64,000 bases of DNA from Noviherbaspirillum aerium. Its GTDB lineage: Bacteria > Pseudomonadota > Gammaproteobacteria > Burkholderiales > Burkholderiaceae_D. The stretch lies in assembly GCF_008929045.1 (NCBI RefSeq), contig NZ_VFAH01000003.1:248001-312000 (forward strand), written 5' to 3'. Below the pieces are notes generated by a model that searched no databases, was not told the DNA's origin, and saw only the letters and a list, made by a program, of their open reading frames with translations. Shown here piece after piece: positions 24,538 to 34,407 of the stretch (its first letter is position 1; the number at the start of each line of letters is the position of its first letter). The translations under genes and the position numbers were made by a program.

Positions 24538-24555
24538 TGAATAGAAGACTATAAT
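24527..24555 (+). promoter_or_regulatory. Candidate sigma-70 promoter for pepA
   Basis: A consensus -10 hexamer TATAAT lies at 24550-24555. Seventeen bases upstream is a weak -35 (TGAAAG, inside the first codons of lptF). It fits the 39-base gap and the pepA Shine-Dalgarno at about 24565. Prediction by eye only. Confidence 0.45.
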
Positions 24556-24576
24556 TGCGTCTCAAAAGGAGTGACC

Positions 24577-26085
24577 ATGGACTTTAGCATAAAACCTATC
24601 GACGCAAAAACCGGGCTCGCCGGGGCCAAAACCGGCTGTATCGCAGTAGGCGTATTTGAAGACAAGAAACTCTCCCAGGCCGCCCAGTCGCTGGACCGCA
24701 AGGGCCAGATCGCCGCGGCGCTGAAGTCGGGCGACATCAGCGGCAAGGCCGGTACCACCCTCCTCCTGCGCGGGCTGGACGGCGTGGCCGCCGAGCGCGT
24801 CCTCCTGGTCGGCCTTGGCAAGGAGCAGGAGCTCTCCGAAAAGAATTTTGTATCCGCGGTCCAGGCGACCGCCCGCGTCTTCGCCACGCTGGGATCGGCG
24901 GACGGCGCGATCGCCCTGCCGCTGGAACAGGTCAGGAACCGCGACGCGGCCTGGGCGGTGCGCAGCGCCGTGCTGGCGGTGCGCGATGCCGGCTACCGCT
25001 ATGACACCACAAAGAGCACCAAGGAAGCCCCGCAGGGCGGCGTCAGGAAGATCGCCTTCCTCGCCGGCGCCGCCGACGGCGTCGTCAAGACCGCGGTCGC
25101 GCAGGGAATCGCGCTGGCCAACGGCGTCGACCTGACCAAGGACCTGGGAAACCTCCCTCCCAACATCTGCACCCCGACCTACCTCGCCGACACCGCCAAG
25201 CAATTGGCCAGGGAGTTCGGCTTCGGCGTCGAAGTGCTGGACCGCAAGCAGCTTGAAGCGCTCAAGATGGGCAGCTTCCTGTCGGTGACCAAGGGCAGCG
25301 ACGAGCCGCCGAAGTTCATCGTTCTCAAGCATCTGAACGGCAAGGCCAAGGACGCGCCGGTGGTCCTGGTCGGCAAGGGAATCACCTTCGATACCGGCGG
25401 CATTTCGCTCAAGCCGGGCGCCAACATGGATGAAATGAAGTACGACATGTGCGGCGCGGCATCCGTGCTCGGCACCTTCCGCGCCCTCGGCGAGATGAAC
25501 CTGAAGCTCAACGTGATCGGCGTCATCCCCGCCTGCGAAAACATGCCGTCGGGCCGCGCCTCCAAGCCGGGCGACATCGTCACCTCCATGTCCGGCCAGA
25601 CCATCGAGATTCTCAACACCGATGCCGAGGGCCGCCTGATCCTGTGCGACGCCCTGACTTACGTCGAGCGCTTCAAGCCGGCGGCCGTAGTCGACATCGC
25701 CACGCTGACCGGCGCCTGCGTCACCGCGCTCGGCCACCACAATTCCGGCCTGTTCACCCGCCATGACGATGTGCATGACGACCTTGCCAATGAATTGCTC
25801 GCAGCCGGCAAGGCCAGCGGCGACACCGCCTGGCGCATGCCGATCGAAGATGCCTATCAGGAACAGCTGAAGTCCAACTTCGCCGACATGGCCAATATCG
25901 GCGGTCCGCCGGGCGGCAGCATCACCGCGGCCTGCTTCCTCGAGCGCTATACCCGCAAGTACACCTGGGCGCACCTCGACATCGCCGGCACCGCATGGAA
26001 GAGCGGCGCGGCCAAGGGCGCCTCCGGCCGTCCCGTGCCGCTGCTGACCACCTTCCTGATCAACCGCGCCAACGGCAAGGCCTGA
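24577..26085 (+). CDS. pepA: Leucyl aminopeptidase PepA (M17)
   Basis: Hexameric cytosolic metallo-aminopeptidase that removes N-terminal residues; the enterobacterial homologue also binds DNA in Xer recombination and pyrimidine regulation. The 502-residue product has a variable N-terminal domain. Catalytic M17 motifs follow: [17 protein letters not shown] near 265-281 (metal Lys and Asp), [23 protein letters not shown] near 346-355 (the family signature), and a C-terminal [17 protein letters not shown] lies five bases before the ATG at 24577; a GTG two codons upstream is less likely. Confidence 0.95.
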   Translation: MDFSIKPIDAKTGLAGAKTGCIAVGVFEDKKLSQAAQSLDRKGQIAAALKSGDISGKAGTTLLLRGLDGVAAERVLLVGLGKEQELSEKNFVSAVQATARVFATLGSADGAIALPLEQVRNRDAAWAVRSAVLAVRDAGYRYDTTKSTKEAPQGGVRKIAFLAGAADGVVKTAVAQGIALANGVDLTKDLGNLPPNICTPTYLADTAKQLAREFGFGVEVLDRKQLEALKMGSFLSVTKGSDEPPKFIVLKHLNGKAKDAPVVLVGKGITFDTGGISLKPGANMDEMKYDMCGAASVLGTFRALGEMNLKLNVIGVIPACENMPSGRASKPGDIVTSMSGQTIEILNTDAEGRLILCDALTYVERFKPAAVVDIATLTGACVTALGHHNSGLFTRHDDVHDDLANELLAAGKASGDTAWRMPIEDAYQEQLKSNFADMANIGGPPGGSITAACFLERYTRKYTWAHLDIAGTAWKSGAAKGASGRPVPLLTTFLINRANGKA

Positions 26086-26200
26086 CGGAACTTGTTCCGG
26101 CACCGGACCGGGGCGGCATGTGCCGCTCCGGTCTCCTTCAACATCCCGATGGCCGCCGCTCCCGCACGGCGGCACGCGGATATTCCACTCCCTGCATCCC

Positions 26201-26965
26201 ATGAAACTAGTCACCTGGAACGTCAATTCCCTCAAGGTCCGCCTGCCGCAGGTCCTGCAATGGCTGGCCGAGAATCCGGTCGACGTGCTCTGCCTTCAGG
26301 AAACCAAGCTGACCGATGACAAGTTTCCCGTGGCGGAGATTGAAGCGGCCGGCTATCAGGTGATCTTCACCGGGCAAAAGACCTATAACGGCGTCGCCAT
26401 CCTGTCCAGGCATCCGATGAGCGAAGTGGTGAAGAACAATCCCCGCTTCGAGGATGAGCAGCAGCGCATCATCGCCGCGACCATCGAAGGCGTGCGCGTG
26501 GTATGCGCCTATATTCCGAACGGCCAGGCGGTCGGCTCCGACAAGTACCAGTACAAGCTGCGCTGGCTCGACGCCCTGCACGACTGGCTGGCCGATGAAC
26601 TGAAAACGCACGAGAGCCTGGCATTGCTTGGCGATTACAACATTGCTCCCGACGATCGCGACGTGCACGACCCCATCGGATGGCAGGGACAGGTGCTGGT
26701 GTCGGATCTGGAGCGCGCCGCCTTCCAGCGCCTGCTGGGTCTCGGCCTGAAGGACTCGTTCCGGCTGTTCGAACAGCCGGAAAAGCTGTTCAGCTGGTGG
26801 GACTATCGAATGATGGCTTTCCGCCGCAACATGGGCCTGCGCATCGACCACATCCTGCTGTCGCCGCCGCTGGCGGCGCGCTGCACCGCCTGTATCATCG
26901 ACAAGGCGCCGCGCAAATGGGAGCAGCCGTCCGACCATACGCCGGTGGTGGCGACCATCGATTGA
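26201..26965 (+). CDS. xthA: Exodeoxyribonuclease III, XthA
   Basis: AP endonuclease and 3'-5' exonuclease for base-excision repair. The 254-residue protein carries the EEP-fold motifs: WNVNSLKVR at 6-14, LQETKL near 32-37 (catalytic Glu), a [15 protein letters not shown] block near 145-159, [24 protein letters not shown] near 204-227, and the terminal [10 protein letters not shown] with catalytic His. The ATG at 26201 gives the usual length; longer in-frame upstream codons have no similarity. A REP-like element follows downstream. Confidence 0.94.
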   Translation: MKLVTWNVNSLKVRLPQVLQWLAENPVDVLCLQETKLTDDKFPVAEIEAAGYQVIFTGQKTYNGVAILSRHPMSEVVKNNPRFEDEQQRIIAATIEGVRVVCAYIPNGQAVGSDKYQYKLRWLDALHDWLADELKTHESLALLGDYNIAPDDRDVHDPIGWQGQVLVSDLERAAFQRLLGLGLKDSFRLFEQPEKLFSWWDYRMMAFRRNMGLRIDHILLSPPLAARCTACIIDKAPRKWEQPSDHTPVVATID

Positions 26966-27021
26966 TCGCCGCGCCACGCGGCAGTCCGGGCCCGGCCGGA
27001 ACAACGCGGTTGACGGGTCGG

Positions 27022-27092
27022 GTAGTGCAGGCCTCCGTGCCTGCACATTCTCCGGACGCATAGCTTTGTGCTGGCACGGAGGCCTGCACTAC
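27022..27092. repeat. REPIN-like inverted pair of REP sequences
   Basis: Left unit 27022-27045: GTAG, then stem TGCAGGC, loop CTCCGT, stem GCCTGCA. Right unit 27069-27092 is its inverted copy with one stem mismatch. The outer 20 bases of the two units are perfectly complementary, and the match extends imperfectly outward. A GTAG-type tetranucleotide before a short palindrome is the signature of RAYT-mobilised REP elements. It lies in the gap between the convergent xthA and prpE genes, a usual location. Confidence 0.8.
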
Positions 27093-27107
27093 CTGACCGG
27101 CTGAGAT

Positions 27108-28994
27108 TCATTCAGCCAGCACCGCCCGGATCTGCTGCAGGCTGGCCGGATCTTCAATCGTGGTCAGGTCGCCCGGATCGCGTCCTTCGCAAATCGCCTG
27201 TATCGAGCGCCGCAGCAGCTTGCCCGAGCGCGTCTTCGGCAGCAGCGAGACGAAATGCACCCGCGCCGGCCGTCCGACCGCGCCGAGCTGCTTGTCGACC
27301 ACCGCCATCACGTCGGCTTCCAGTGCCTTGCGCCCTTCCGGCGTGGCCACGGCATCGGCATTCTTCAGGATTGCGAAGGCGACCGCCACCTGTCCCTTGA
27401 TCTTGTCCTCGACGCCGACCACGGCAACCTCGGACACGTTCGGATGGCTGGAAATGCTTTCCTCGATTTCGCGCGTGCCGAGGCGATGGCCGGCGACATT
27501 GATCACGTCGTCGGTGCGGCCAAGGATGAAGTAATAACCGTCGGCATCGCGGATGCCCCAGTCGAAGGTGGAATACACCTGCTCGCGGAAGTTGGACCAG
27601 TAGGTCTTCACGAAGCGCTCGTCGTCGCCGTACACGGTCTGCATGCAGCCGGGCGGCAGCGGTCCTTCGATGACCACCACGCCCTTTTCATTGGGCCCGC
27701 ATTCGGCGCCGGTCGATTCGTTGAGCAGCTTGACCTTGTAGCCGTACATCGGCACGCCGGGGCTGCCGAGGCGGGTCGGCTTGTCCTCGACGCCCTTGGC
27801 CACTGACAGGATCGGCCAGCCGGTTTCGGTCTGCCAGTAGTTGTCGATGATCGGCACGCCGAGTTCGCCCGAGATCCACGACGAGGTGGGCTCATCCAGC
27901 GGTTCGCCGGCAAGGTACAGCGCCTTCAAAGAGGAAAGGTCATGCCTGCGCATGAATTCGGTCGGCTGCTTCTTCAGCACCCGCACCGCGGTCGGCGCGG
28001 AGAACATGCGGGTGACCTTGTATTTCTCGACGATGCTCCACCAGATGCCGGCGTCGGGGCGGATCGGCAAGCCCTCGTACATCACCGTCGCCATGCCGGC
28101 GATCAGCGGGCCGTAGACGATATAGGAGTGGCCGACCACCCAGCCTATATCGGAGGTGGAAAAATAGGTTTCGCCGGGATTGCCGCAGAAGATGTGCTTC
28201 ATCGATGCGGCAAGCGCCACCGCATAACCGCCCACGTCGCGCTGCACGCCCTTGGGCTTTCCGGTGGTGCCGGAGGTGTAGAGGATATAGGACGTCTCGT
28301 TCGACTCCAGCCAGGTCACCGGCACCTGCGCCTGCATGTGCCGCTCGCGCAGCGCCGCATAGTCGACGTCGCGTCCTTCGGTCATCTGCATCGGCGCCAG
28401 CGCGCGATTGACGAGCAGTACATGCGCGGGCTTGTGCTGGGCGAGGCGGATCGCGTCGTCGAGCAGCGGCTTGTATTCCACTACCTTGCCGCCGCGCGAG
28501 CCGGCATCGGCGGACACGATCAGCGCCGGCTTGGCATCATCGATGCGGGTTGCCAGGCTGTTGGCGGCAAAGCCGCCGAATACCACGGAATGGATGGCAC
28601 CGATGCGCGCGCAGGCCAGCATCGCGAACGCCGCCTCGGCAATCATTGGCATATAGATCAGCACCCGGTCGCCCTTGCCGACGCCGAGCGCCTGCATCAT
28701 CGCCGCGGCACGCATGACTTCGCCTTGCAGTTCGCTGAAGCTGTAGACCTTTTCGCTGTTGGTCTCGGTGGAAATGGCGATCAGCGCGGGCTTGTCCGCC
28801 TGGGTTTCCACCCAGCGGTCGACCGCGTTGTGGCACAGGTTGGTCATGCCGCCAATGAACCATCTGGCAAACGGCGGCCGCGAATCATCGAGCACTTGGG
28901 AAAATGGCTGCTGCCAGTCGATCCGTTTCGCCTCCTGGGCCCAGAATGACTCGGGGTGGTCGACCGATTGCCGGTAGAAATCCGCAAAGTTCAT
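27108..28994 (-). CDS. prpE: Propionate--CoA ligase, PrpE
   Basis: Activates propionate to propionyl-CoA through an acyl-adenylate, the entry step of the methylcitrate pathway. The 628-residue ANL-superfamily enzyme shows PFARWFIGGMTNLCHNAVDRW near 41-61 (PrpE-type), the P-loop YTSGTTGKPKG near 240-250, NYWQTETGWP, and DWGIRDADGYYFILGRTDDVINVAGHRL. The acylatable lysine lies in PKTRSGKLLRR near 584-594. GGAG lies six bases before the ATG. It reads the same way as prpBC-acnD-prpF but is separated from them by the repeat-protein gene and a 313-base gap, so it probably has its own promoter. Acetyl-CoA synthetase is the nearest alternative. Confidence 0.9.
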   Translation of the reverse strand: MNFADFYRQSVDHPESFWAQEAKRIDWQQPFSQVLDDSRPPFARWFIGGMTNLCHNAVDRWVETQADKPALIAISTETNSEKVYSFSELQGEVMRAAAMMQALGVGKGDRVLIYMPMIAEAAFAMLACARIGAIHSVVFGGFAANSLATRIDDAKPALIVSADAGSRGGKVVEYKPLLDDAIRLAQHKPAHVLLVNRALAPMQMTEGRDVDYAALRERHMQAQVPVTWLESNETSYILYTSGTTGKPKGVQRDVGGYAVALAASMKHIFCGNPGETYFSTSDIGWVVGHSYIVYGPLIAGMATVMYEGLPIRPDAGIWWSIVEKYKVTRMFSAPTAVRVLKKQPTEFMRRHDLSSLKALYLAGEPLDEPTSSWISGELGVPIIDNYWQTETGWPILSVAKGVEDKPTRLGSPGVPMYGYKVKLLNESTGAECGPNEKGVVVIEGPLPPGCMQTVYGDDERFVKTYWSNFREQVYSTFDWGIRDADGYYFILGRTDDVINVAGHRLGTREIEESISSHPNVSEVAVVGVEDKIKGQVAVAFAILKNADAVATPEGRKALEADVMAVVDKQLGAVGRPARVHFVSLLPKTRSGKLLRRSIQAICEGRDPGDLTTIEDPASLQQIRAVLAE

Positions 28995-29307
28995 GGCATC
29001 TCCATCATCGTTATACTGAATCGAGTTTGGATGAACTGGCTTACTGCCGACTTACGTCGACAGGGGGAGCAAACCACATCATGCTCCCCCGCGCGGACTT
29101 TTCCTGCTTTGCAGCAAATAGCACGGATGCGCGGCTGTCTTTACGACCTCCTCCCTCCCTGCCCCTGATTGGCCATGGATGACCGCGCGACCATGATACG
29201 CAACAGGAAAGTCTTTTCCGTATCACCACCATGTCGTCGCAACATATGGGCTCAGTCGACGCAAGAAAACCTTCCCGCGCAGACGCTCCTTACGGCGCGT
29301 TGCGGCT
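28995..29307. other. Intergenic region between the repeat-protein gene and prpE
   Basis: 313 bases with no credible gene. It holds a perfect 8-base hairpin, GGGGGAGC at 29063-29070 and GCTCCCCC at 29083-29090, which may lie in the prpE leader. I could not find a clear sigma-70 or -24/-12 promoter for prpE. Confidence 0.5.
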
Positions 29308-30189
29308 CTACACCTTATTCCAGTTGTCAAATTCGCTCCTGGAGATCCGTCCGAGCCCGTTCATTCCTTCTGTTTCGACTTCGCCGCTATTCCTGTGAAG
29401 CCAGGCGGCTGCCCTGGTCACTTCAGGATCATCGACCTCGACCCAGTTCTTCTTCTCCTGGTCGTAATAGCGCCCATTGTTGGCCATCTGCTCGACGGTT
29501 TTGAGGGAAACGTCTTTCCAGTCCTCTCCGAACTGCTCATTGAAATACTTCGACAATGCTTTCTGGGAATCGGGACCGGTCGTGGAACCAATAGGATCTT
29601 TCCAGTGACCTTCGTCCGACTCATTAGAACCATGGAGTTTGCTCGAATCCCTCATATTTTTCCGGAACCTTTCGGGATCCAGCGCACCCTCGGGATCATC
29701 TGGATCCTTGTTCTTGAGTCGGCCGTAAAGAGCAAAATCATTGTCCGCAAACTTCTTGAAAGCGGCATGCTGCTTTTCCGTCAGATCGATCACTTTCCCG
29801 TTCCCGCCGACGGTACCGGAATCCGCCCCTTCCCAGATGTTCTGATAACTTAGCCGGCCGTTTTGAAGATCCTCCCGATTCTTCTTCATGAAGCTGTCGA
29901 CTTCGCGCGCTGCGTCATAGTCCGTCAGGCGGTACTTCCGGGCATTATTATTGTTATCCGGGTCCTTGGTGCCCTTGCTATCGGGGTCCTTGATGGGCTC
30001 GTCGTCCGGGTCCTTCTTGGCCTTGGTATCGGGATCCTTGATGCTCCCGTTATCCGGGTCCTTCTTGGCCTTTTTATCCGGGTCGTTGTTGGCTTCGTTA
30101 TCCGAACCCTTCTTGGTCTTTTTCGGTTCATCATCCTGAACCTGATGCGACCGGGCATTCGATGTGCTATTTAATGGGGTTAATGCCAT
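29308..30189 (-). CDS. Unrecognised hydrophilic protein with 8-residue DPD repeats, possibly secreted
   Basis: A 293-residue, highly charged protein with no membrane segment or Sec signal. Residues 1-20 are Ser/Thr/Asn-rich. Residues 36-83 hold six near-perfect 8-residue repeats beginning DPD (consensus DPDxxxxK). The rest is helical and polar, with two loop motifs reminiscent of EF-hand-like repeats: GGNGKVIDLTEKQ near 128-140 and NGLGRISRSEFDNW near 277-290. AGGAG lies seven bases before the ATG. Codon and base use look more AT-rich than the neighbours, suggesting later acquisition. The polar N-terminus plus Ca-loop-like motifs recall some type III-secreted HrpK/NolX-type proteins, but this is a weak resemblance and no secretion genes are present. 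Function unknown. Confidence 0.7.
   Translation of the reverse strand: MALTPLNSTSNARSHQVQDDEPKKTKKGSDNEANNDPDKKAKKDPDNGSIKDPDTKAKKDPDDEPIKDPDSKGTKDPDNNNNARKYRLTDYDAAREVDSFMKKNREDLQNGRLSYQNIWEGADSGTVGGNGKVIDLTEKQHAAFKKFADNDFALYGRLKNKDPDDPEGALDPERFRKNMRDSSKLHGSNESDEGHWKDPIGSTTGPDSQKALSKYFNEQFGEDWKDVSLKTVEQMANNGRYYDQEKKNWVEVDDPEVTRAAAWLHRNSGEVETEGMNGLGRISRSEFDNWNKV
29941..30084 (-). repeat. Six tandem 24-base repeats coding the DPD octapeptides
   Basis: Internal repeats of the gene at 29308-30189. Six 24-base units encode residues 36-83. Alternate units are most alike (DPDxKAKK alternating with DPDxxxIK), pointing to duplication of a 48-base pair of units. Confidence 0.85.
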
Positions 30190-30418
30190 GCTTTTCTCCT
30201 ATGTATGGCTATATAAACGAACAATCATTCAGCACTCCGGCCAGACAGGAGCCTGGCCCCGGTCGATTTTCGGAAAAGACAGTCCCGAAACCGCATGCTT
30301 GATGATGTGTTTTGAGCAAAAAGATTACTCATACATAAGTGGCAGCTGCGCCGGTTCAGTTCGCATTGCAGTAAAGCAATTCGAACCGCCGGCGCTGAAA
30401 CGGTTTGCCAGGCCCGTT

Positions 30419-31609
30419 TTAGAATGCATCTCCCGGCACACGCACCCAGCCTTCCATCAGCACTCTCGCGCTGCGGCTCATGATGGCCTTGGTCACGCTC
30501 CATTCCCCGCCCGCCCGGGTGGCTTCCGCCCCGACTCTCAGGGTGCCGGAAGGATGGCCGAACCGCACGGCATTGCGCTCGCCGCCGCCGGCCGCGAGAT
30601 TGACCAGCGTGCCCGGAATCGCCGCCGCAGTACCGATGGCAACCGCGGCGGTGCCCATCATTGCATGATGCAGCTTACCCATCGACAGCGCCCGCACCAG
30701 CAGGTCCACGTCTTCCGCCTTGACCTGCTTGCCGCTGGACGACACATACTCCGCAGGCTTGGCGACGAATGCCACTTTCGGCGTGTGCTGGCGCTTGGCC
30801 GCCTCGTCGACGTTCTTGATCAGGCCCATGCGTAGCGCGCCGTAGGCACGGATGGTCTCGAACATCGCCAGCGCCCTGGCGTCGCCGTTGATGGCGTCCT
30901 GCAGTTCGGTACCGGTATAGCCGATGGCTTCCGCATTGACGAAGATGGTCGGGATGCCGGCATTGATCATGGTTGCCTTCAGCGTGCCGATGCCCGGCAC
31001 TTCGAGGTCGTCAACCAGATTGCCGGTCGGGAACATCGAGCCGCCCGCTCCCTCTTCCTCGGCTGCGGGGTCCATGAATTCCAGCTGCACTTCCGCTGCC
31101 GGGAAGGTGACGCCGTCGAGTTCGAAGTCGCCGGTTTCCTGCACTTCGCCGTTGGTGATCGGCACATGGGAAATGATGGTCTTGCCGATGTTGGCCTGCC
31201 AGATGCGCACGGTGGCGATGCCGTTCTGGGGAATACGCTCGGCATCGATCAGGCCGTTGCTGATGGCAAAGGGACCGATTGCCGACGACAGGTTGCCGCA
31301 GTTGCCGCTCCAGTCGACGAAGGCATTGTCGATGGAGACCTGGCCGAACAGGTAATCGACGTCATGACCGGGCCGGGTGCTCCTGGCAACGATTACCGTC
31401 TTGCTGGTGCTGGAAGTCGCGGCGCCCATGCCGTCGATCTGCTTGCCGTAGGGATCGGGGCTACCGATGACGCGCATCAGCAATGCGTCGCGCGCCGCGC
31501 CGGGAACCTGCGCCGCTTCCGGCAGGTCCTGCAGGCGGAAGAACACGCCCTTGCTGGTGCCGCCGCGCATGTAGGTGGCGGGAATTTTGATTTGGGGTAC
31601 GTGGGGCAT
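30419..31609 (-). CDS. prpF: 2-methylaconitate cis-trans isomerase PrpF
   Basis: Isomerises the trans-2-methylaconitate produced by AcnD to the cis form used by aconitase. The 396-residue product has the conserved N-terminal IPATYMRGGTSKGVFF near 8-23, then DGMGAATSSTSKTVIV near 60-75, DWSGNCGNLSSAIGPFA near 101-117 (catalytic Cys region), and C-terminal FGHPSGTL. AGGAAA lies before the ATG at 31609; the upstream TTG frame start is not needed. It reads on from acnD, 105 bases downstream, the acnD-prpF pairing that replaces prpD in many bacteria. Confidence 0.94.
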   Translation of the reverse strand: MPHVPQIKIPATYMRGGTSKGVFFRLQDLPEAAQVPGAARDALLMRVIGSPDPYGKQIDGMGAATSSTSKTVIVARSTRPGHDVDYLFGQVSIDNAFVDWSGNCGNLSSAIGPFAISNGLIDAERIPQNGIATVRIWQANIGKTIISHVPITNGEVQETGDFELDGVTFPAAEVQLEFMDPAAEEEGAGGSMFPTGNLVDDLEVPGIGTLKATMINAGIPTIFVNAEAIGYTGTELQDAINGDARALAMFETIRAYGALRMGLIKNVDEAAKRQHTPKVAFVAKPAEYVSSSGKQVKAEDVDLLVRALSMGKLHHAMMGTAAVAIGTAAAIPGTLVNLAAGGGERNAVRFGHPSGTLRVGAEATRAGGEWSVTKAIMSRSARVLMEGWVRVPGDAF

Positions 31610-31714
31610 CTTGAATGTTTCCTGTTCCAAGGGATATCCCTCCCTATTGCAAGGGAGGGAATACCGTTCTCCAATACGCCGGGAAAGCAGGCTAAAAGAA
31701 GGCTAAAAAAGACC

Positions 31715-34330
31715 TTAAGCCGCCTTCGCCGTCGATTCCAGAAAGTCTTGCGCAAACCGCTGCAGCACGCCGCCGGCTTCATAGATCGACACTTCCTCCG
31801 CCGTATCCAGCCGGCAGGTCACGGCAACTTCCACCCGTTCGCCGTTCTTGCGCTGGATGACCAGCGTCAGGTCGGCGCGCGGCTTGCGCTCGCCGATCAC
31901 GTCGAAGGTCTCGGTGCCGTCGATGTTCAGGGTCAGGCGGTTGGTGCCCGGCTTGAACTCCAGCGGCAGCACGCCCATGCCGATCAGGTTGGTGCGGTGG
32001 ATGCGCTCGAAGCCTTCGGCGACGATCGCTTCCACACCGGCAAGGCGCACGCCCTTCGCCGCCCAGTCGCGGGAAGAACCCTGGCCGTAGTCGGCGCCGG
32101 CAATCACGATCAGCGGCTGCTTGCGTTCCATGTAGGTTTCGATCGCTTCCCACATGCGCGTGACCTGGCCTTCCGGCTCGATGCGGGTCAGCGAGCCGGG
32201 CTTCACCGTGCCGTCCGCATTGCGCACCATCTCGTTCTTCAGGGTCGGATTGGCGAAGGTGGCGCGCTGCGTGGTGAGGTGGTCGCCGCGGTGGGTCGCA
32301 TAGGAATTGAAGTCTTCCTCCGGCAGGCCCATCTTCGCCAGGTATTCGCCCGCCGCACTGCTCGGCAGGATCGCATTCGACGGCGACAGGTGATCGGTGG
32401 TGATGTTGTCGCCCAGCACCGCCAGCGGACGCATGCCTTTCAGGGTACGGGGATTGGCCGCGAGCGCGCCCTGCCCTTCCTTGTCCCAGTACGGCGGACG
32501 GCGGATGTAGGTGCTCATCGGACGCCAGTCGTACAGCGGCTTGATGCCTTCGGTAACCGCCGCCTTCTTCTCGAACATCGGGATGTAGACGTTGCGGAAC
32601 TGCTCCGGCTTGACGCTGGATTTCACGATCGCATCGATCTCGTCATCCGACGGCCACAGATCCTTCAGCATGATCGGCTTGCCATTGGCATCGGTGCCGA
32701 AGGCATCGCGCTCGATGTCGAAGCGGATGGTGCCGGCCAGCGCATAGGCCACCACCAGCGGCGGCGAAGCGAGGAAGGCCTGTTTCGCATACGGATGGAT
32801 GCGGCCGTCGAAGTTGCGGTTGCCGGACAGCACGGCGGTCGCATACAGGTCGCGGTCGATGATTTCCTGCTGAATCTTCGGATCGAGCGCGCCGGACATG
32901 CCGTTGCAGGTGGTGCAGGCGAAAGCCACGATGCCGAAGCCAAGCTTTTCCAGTTCGCCCTTCAGGCCGGCGTCGTCCAGGTACAGCTCCACCGCTTTCG
33001 ATCCCGGCGCCAGCGAACTCTTCACCCAAGGCTTGCGCGTCAGGCCGAGGCGGTTGGCGTTGCGCGCCAGGAGACCGGCGGCAATCACGTTGCGCGGATT
33101 GCTGGTGTTGGTGCAGCTGGTGATCGCGGCAATGATCACCGCGCCGTCGGGCATCTGCCCCGGCACCTCTTCCCACTTGCCGGCAATGCCCTTGACCGCG
33201 AGGTCGGTGGTCGCCACCCGCGCATGCGGATTGGACGGGCCGGCCATGTTGCGCACCACCGAGGACAGGTCGAACTTCAGCAGGCGTTCGTACTGCGCAT
33301 TCTTCAGCGTGTCCGACCACAGGCCGGCTTCCTTCGCATAGAGTTCGACCAGCTTCACATCCTCGTCGGGGCGGCCGGTAAGCTTCAGGTATTCGATGGT
33401 CTGCTCGTCGATGGAGAACATCGCCGCCGTCGCGCCGTACTCCGGCGCCATGTTGGAGATGGTGGCGCGGTCGCCCAGCGTCAGCGATCTGGCGCCGTCG
33501 CCGTAGAACTCGAGATACGCGCCGACCACCTTGGACTTGCGCAGGAATTCGGTGAGCGCCAGCACGATGTCGGTGGCGGTGATGCCCGGCTGGCGCTTGC
33601 CGCTCAGCTCCACGCCGATGATTTCCGGCAGGCGCATCCAGGAGGCGCGGCCGAGCATGACGTTCTCGGCTTCCAGGCCGCCGACGCCGACGGCGATCAC
33701 GCCCAGCGCATCGACGTGCGGCGTGTGGCTGTCGGTGCCGACCAGCGTATCGGGAAAGGCCACGCCATCCTTGGCATGCACCACCGGCGACATCTTTTCC
33801 AGGTTGATCTGGTGCATGATGCCGTTGCCGGCCGGGATCACATCGACGTTCTTGAAAGCCAGCTTGGTCCATTCGATGAAATGGAAGCGGTCTTCGTTGC
33901 GGCGGTCCTCGATGGCGCGGTTCTTTTCAAACGCCTGCGGATCGTAGCCGCCGCACTCCACCGACAGCGAATGGTCGACGATGAGCTGGACCGGCACGAC
34001 GGGATTGACCTTGGCCGGATCGCCGCCCTGCTGGGCGATGGCGTCGCGCAGGCCGGCAAGATCGACCAGTGCCGTCTGGCCCAAGATGTCGTGGCAGACC
34101 ACGCGCGCGGGGAACCAGGGGAAGTCGCGCTCGCGCTTGACCTCGACGATCTGCTTCAGGCAGTCGACAAGAATGACGGGATCGCAGCGGCGCACGAGAT
34201 TCTCGGCATGCACGCGCGAGGTATAGGGCAGCTTTTCCCAGGCGCCCGGCTGGATGGCTTCGACCGCGGCGCGCGCATCGAAATAGTCCAGTGATGTGCC
34301 CGGCAAGGGCTTGCGGTAGGCGGTATTCAT
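31715..34330 (-). CDS. acnD: Fe/S-dependent 2-methylcitrate dehydratase AcnD
   Basis: Aconitase-superfamily enzyme dehydrating 2-methylcitrate. The 871-residue product has the cluster cysteines Cys406 (SCTNTSN) and Cys472/Cys475 (ACTTCNG). It also shows DHSLSVECGGYD and VGTDSHTPHVDALG in the N-terminal half and the swivelling domain with DYGQGSSRDWAAKG near 770. Size and the neighbouring prpF separate it from housekeeping aconitase. The operon order prpB-prpC-acnD-prpF has gaps of 41, 77 and 105 bases. Regulation is expected through PrpR and sigma-54. Confidence 0.94.
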   Translation of the reverse strand: MNTAYRKPLPGTSLDYFDARAAVEAIQPGAWEKLPYTSRVHAENLVRRCDPVILVDCLKQIVEVKRERDFPWFPARVVCHDILGQTALVDLAGLRDAIAQQGGDPAKVNPVVPVQLIVDHSLSVECGGYDPQAFEKNRAIEDRRNEDRFHFIEWTKLAFKNVDVIPAGNGIMHQINLEKMSPVVHAKDGVAFPDTLVGTDSHTPHVDALGVIAVGVGGLEAENVMLGRASWMRLPEIIGVELSGKRQPGITATDIVLALTEFLRKSKVVGAYLEFYGDGARSLTLGDRATISNMAPEYGATAAMFSIDEQTIEYLKLTGRPDEDVKLVELYAKEAGLWSDTLKNAQYERLLKFDLSSVVRNMAGPSNPHARVATTDLAVKGIAGKWEEVPGQMPDGAVIIAAITSCTNTSNPRNVIAAGLLARNANRLGLTRKPWVKSSLAPGSKAVELYLDDAGLKGELEKLGFGIVAFACTTCNGMSGALDPKIQQEIIDRDLYATAVLSGNRNFDGRIHPYAKQAFLASPPLVVAYALAGTIRFDIERDAFGTDANGKPIMLKDLWPSDDEIDAIVKSSVKPEQFRNVYIPMFEKKAAVTEGIKPLYDWRPMSTYIRRPPYWDKEGQGALAANPRTLKGMRPLAVLGDNITTDHLSPSNAILPSSAAGEYLAKMGLPEEDFNSYATHRGDHLTTQRATFANPTLKNEMVRNADGTVKPGSLTRIEPEGQVTRMWEAIETYMERKQPLIVIAGADYGQGSSRDWAAKGVRLAGVEAIVAEGFERIHRTNLIGMGVLPLEFKPGTNRLTLNIDGTETFDVIGERKPRADLTLVIQRKNGERVEVAVTCRLDTAEEVSIYEAGGVLQRFAQDFLESTAKAA

Positions 34331-34407
34331 GAATGATCCGAGTGAGTGGCTCTTGAAGGGAGTGCCTGCAATGAAGGCATCGCAGGCGTTTTCATTGATC
34401 TGATGCT

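Noticed and set aside
30190-30418. Search for hrp-box or PIP-box type III regulatory motifs upstream of the repeat-protein gene
   Set aside because: TTCG and GAACC/CCAC fragments occur, but none has the required spacing and order.
31166-34294. 1042-codon open frame on the plus strand opposite acnD
   Set aside because: Antisense shadow of a GC-rich gene: the opposite strand encodes a full AcnD with catalytic cysteines, and the translated shadow is Arg/His/Val-rich without motifs. The same reasoning removes the other long frames antisense to cysI, cysN, prfC, prpE and cheA.
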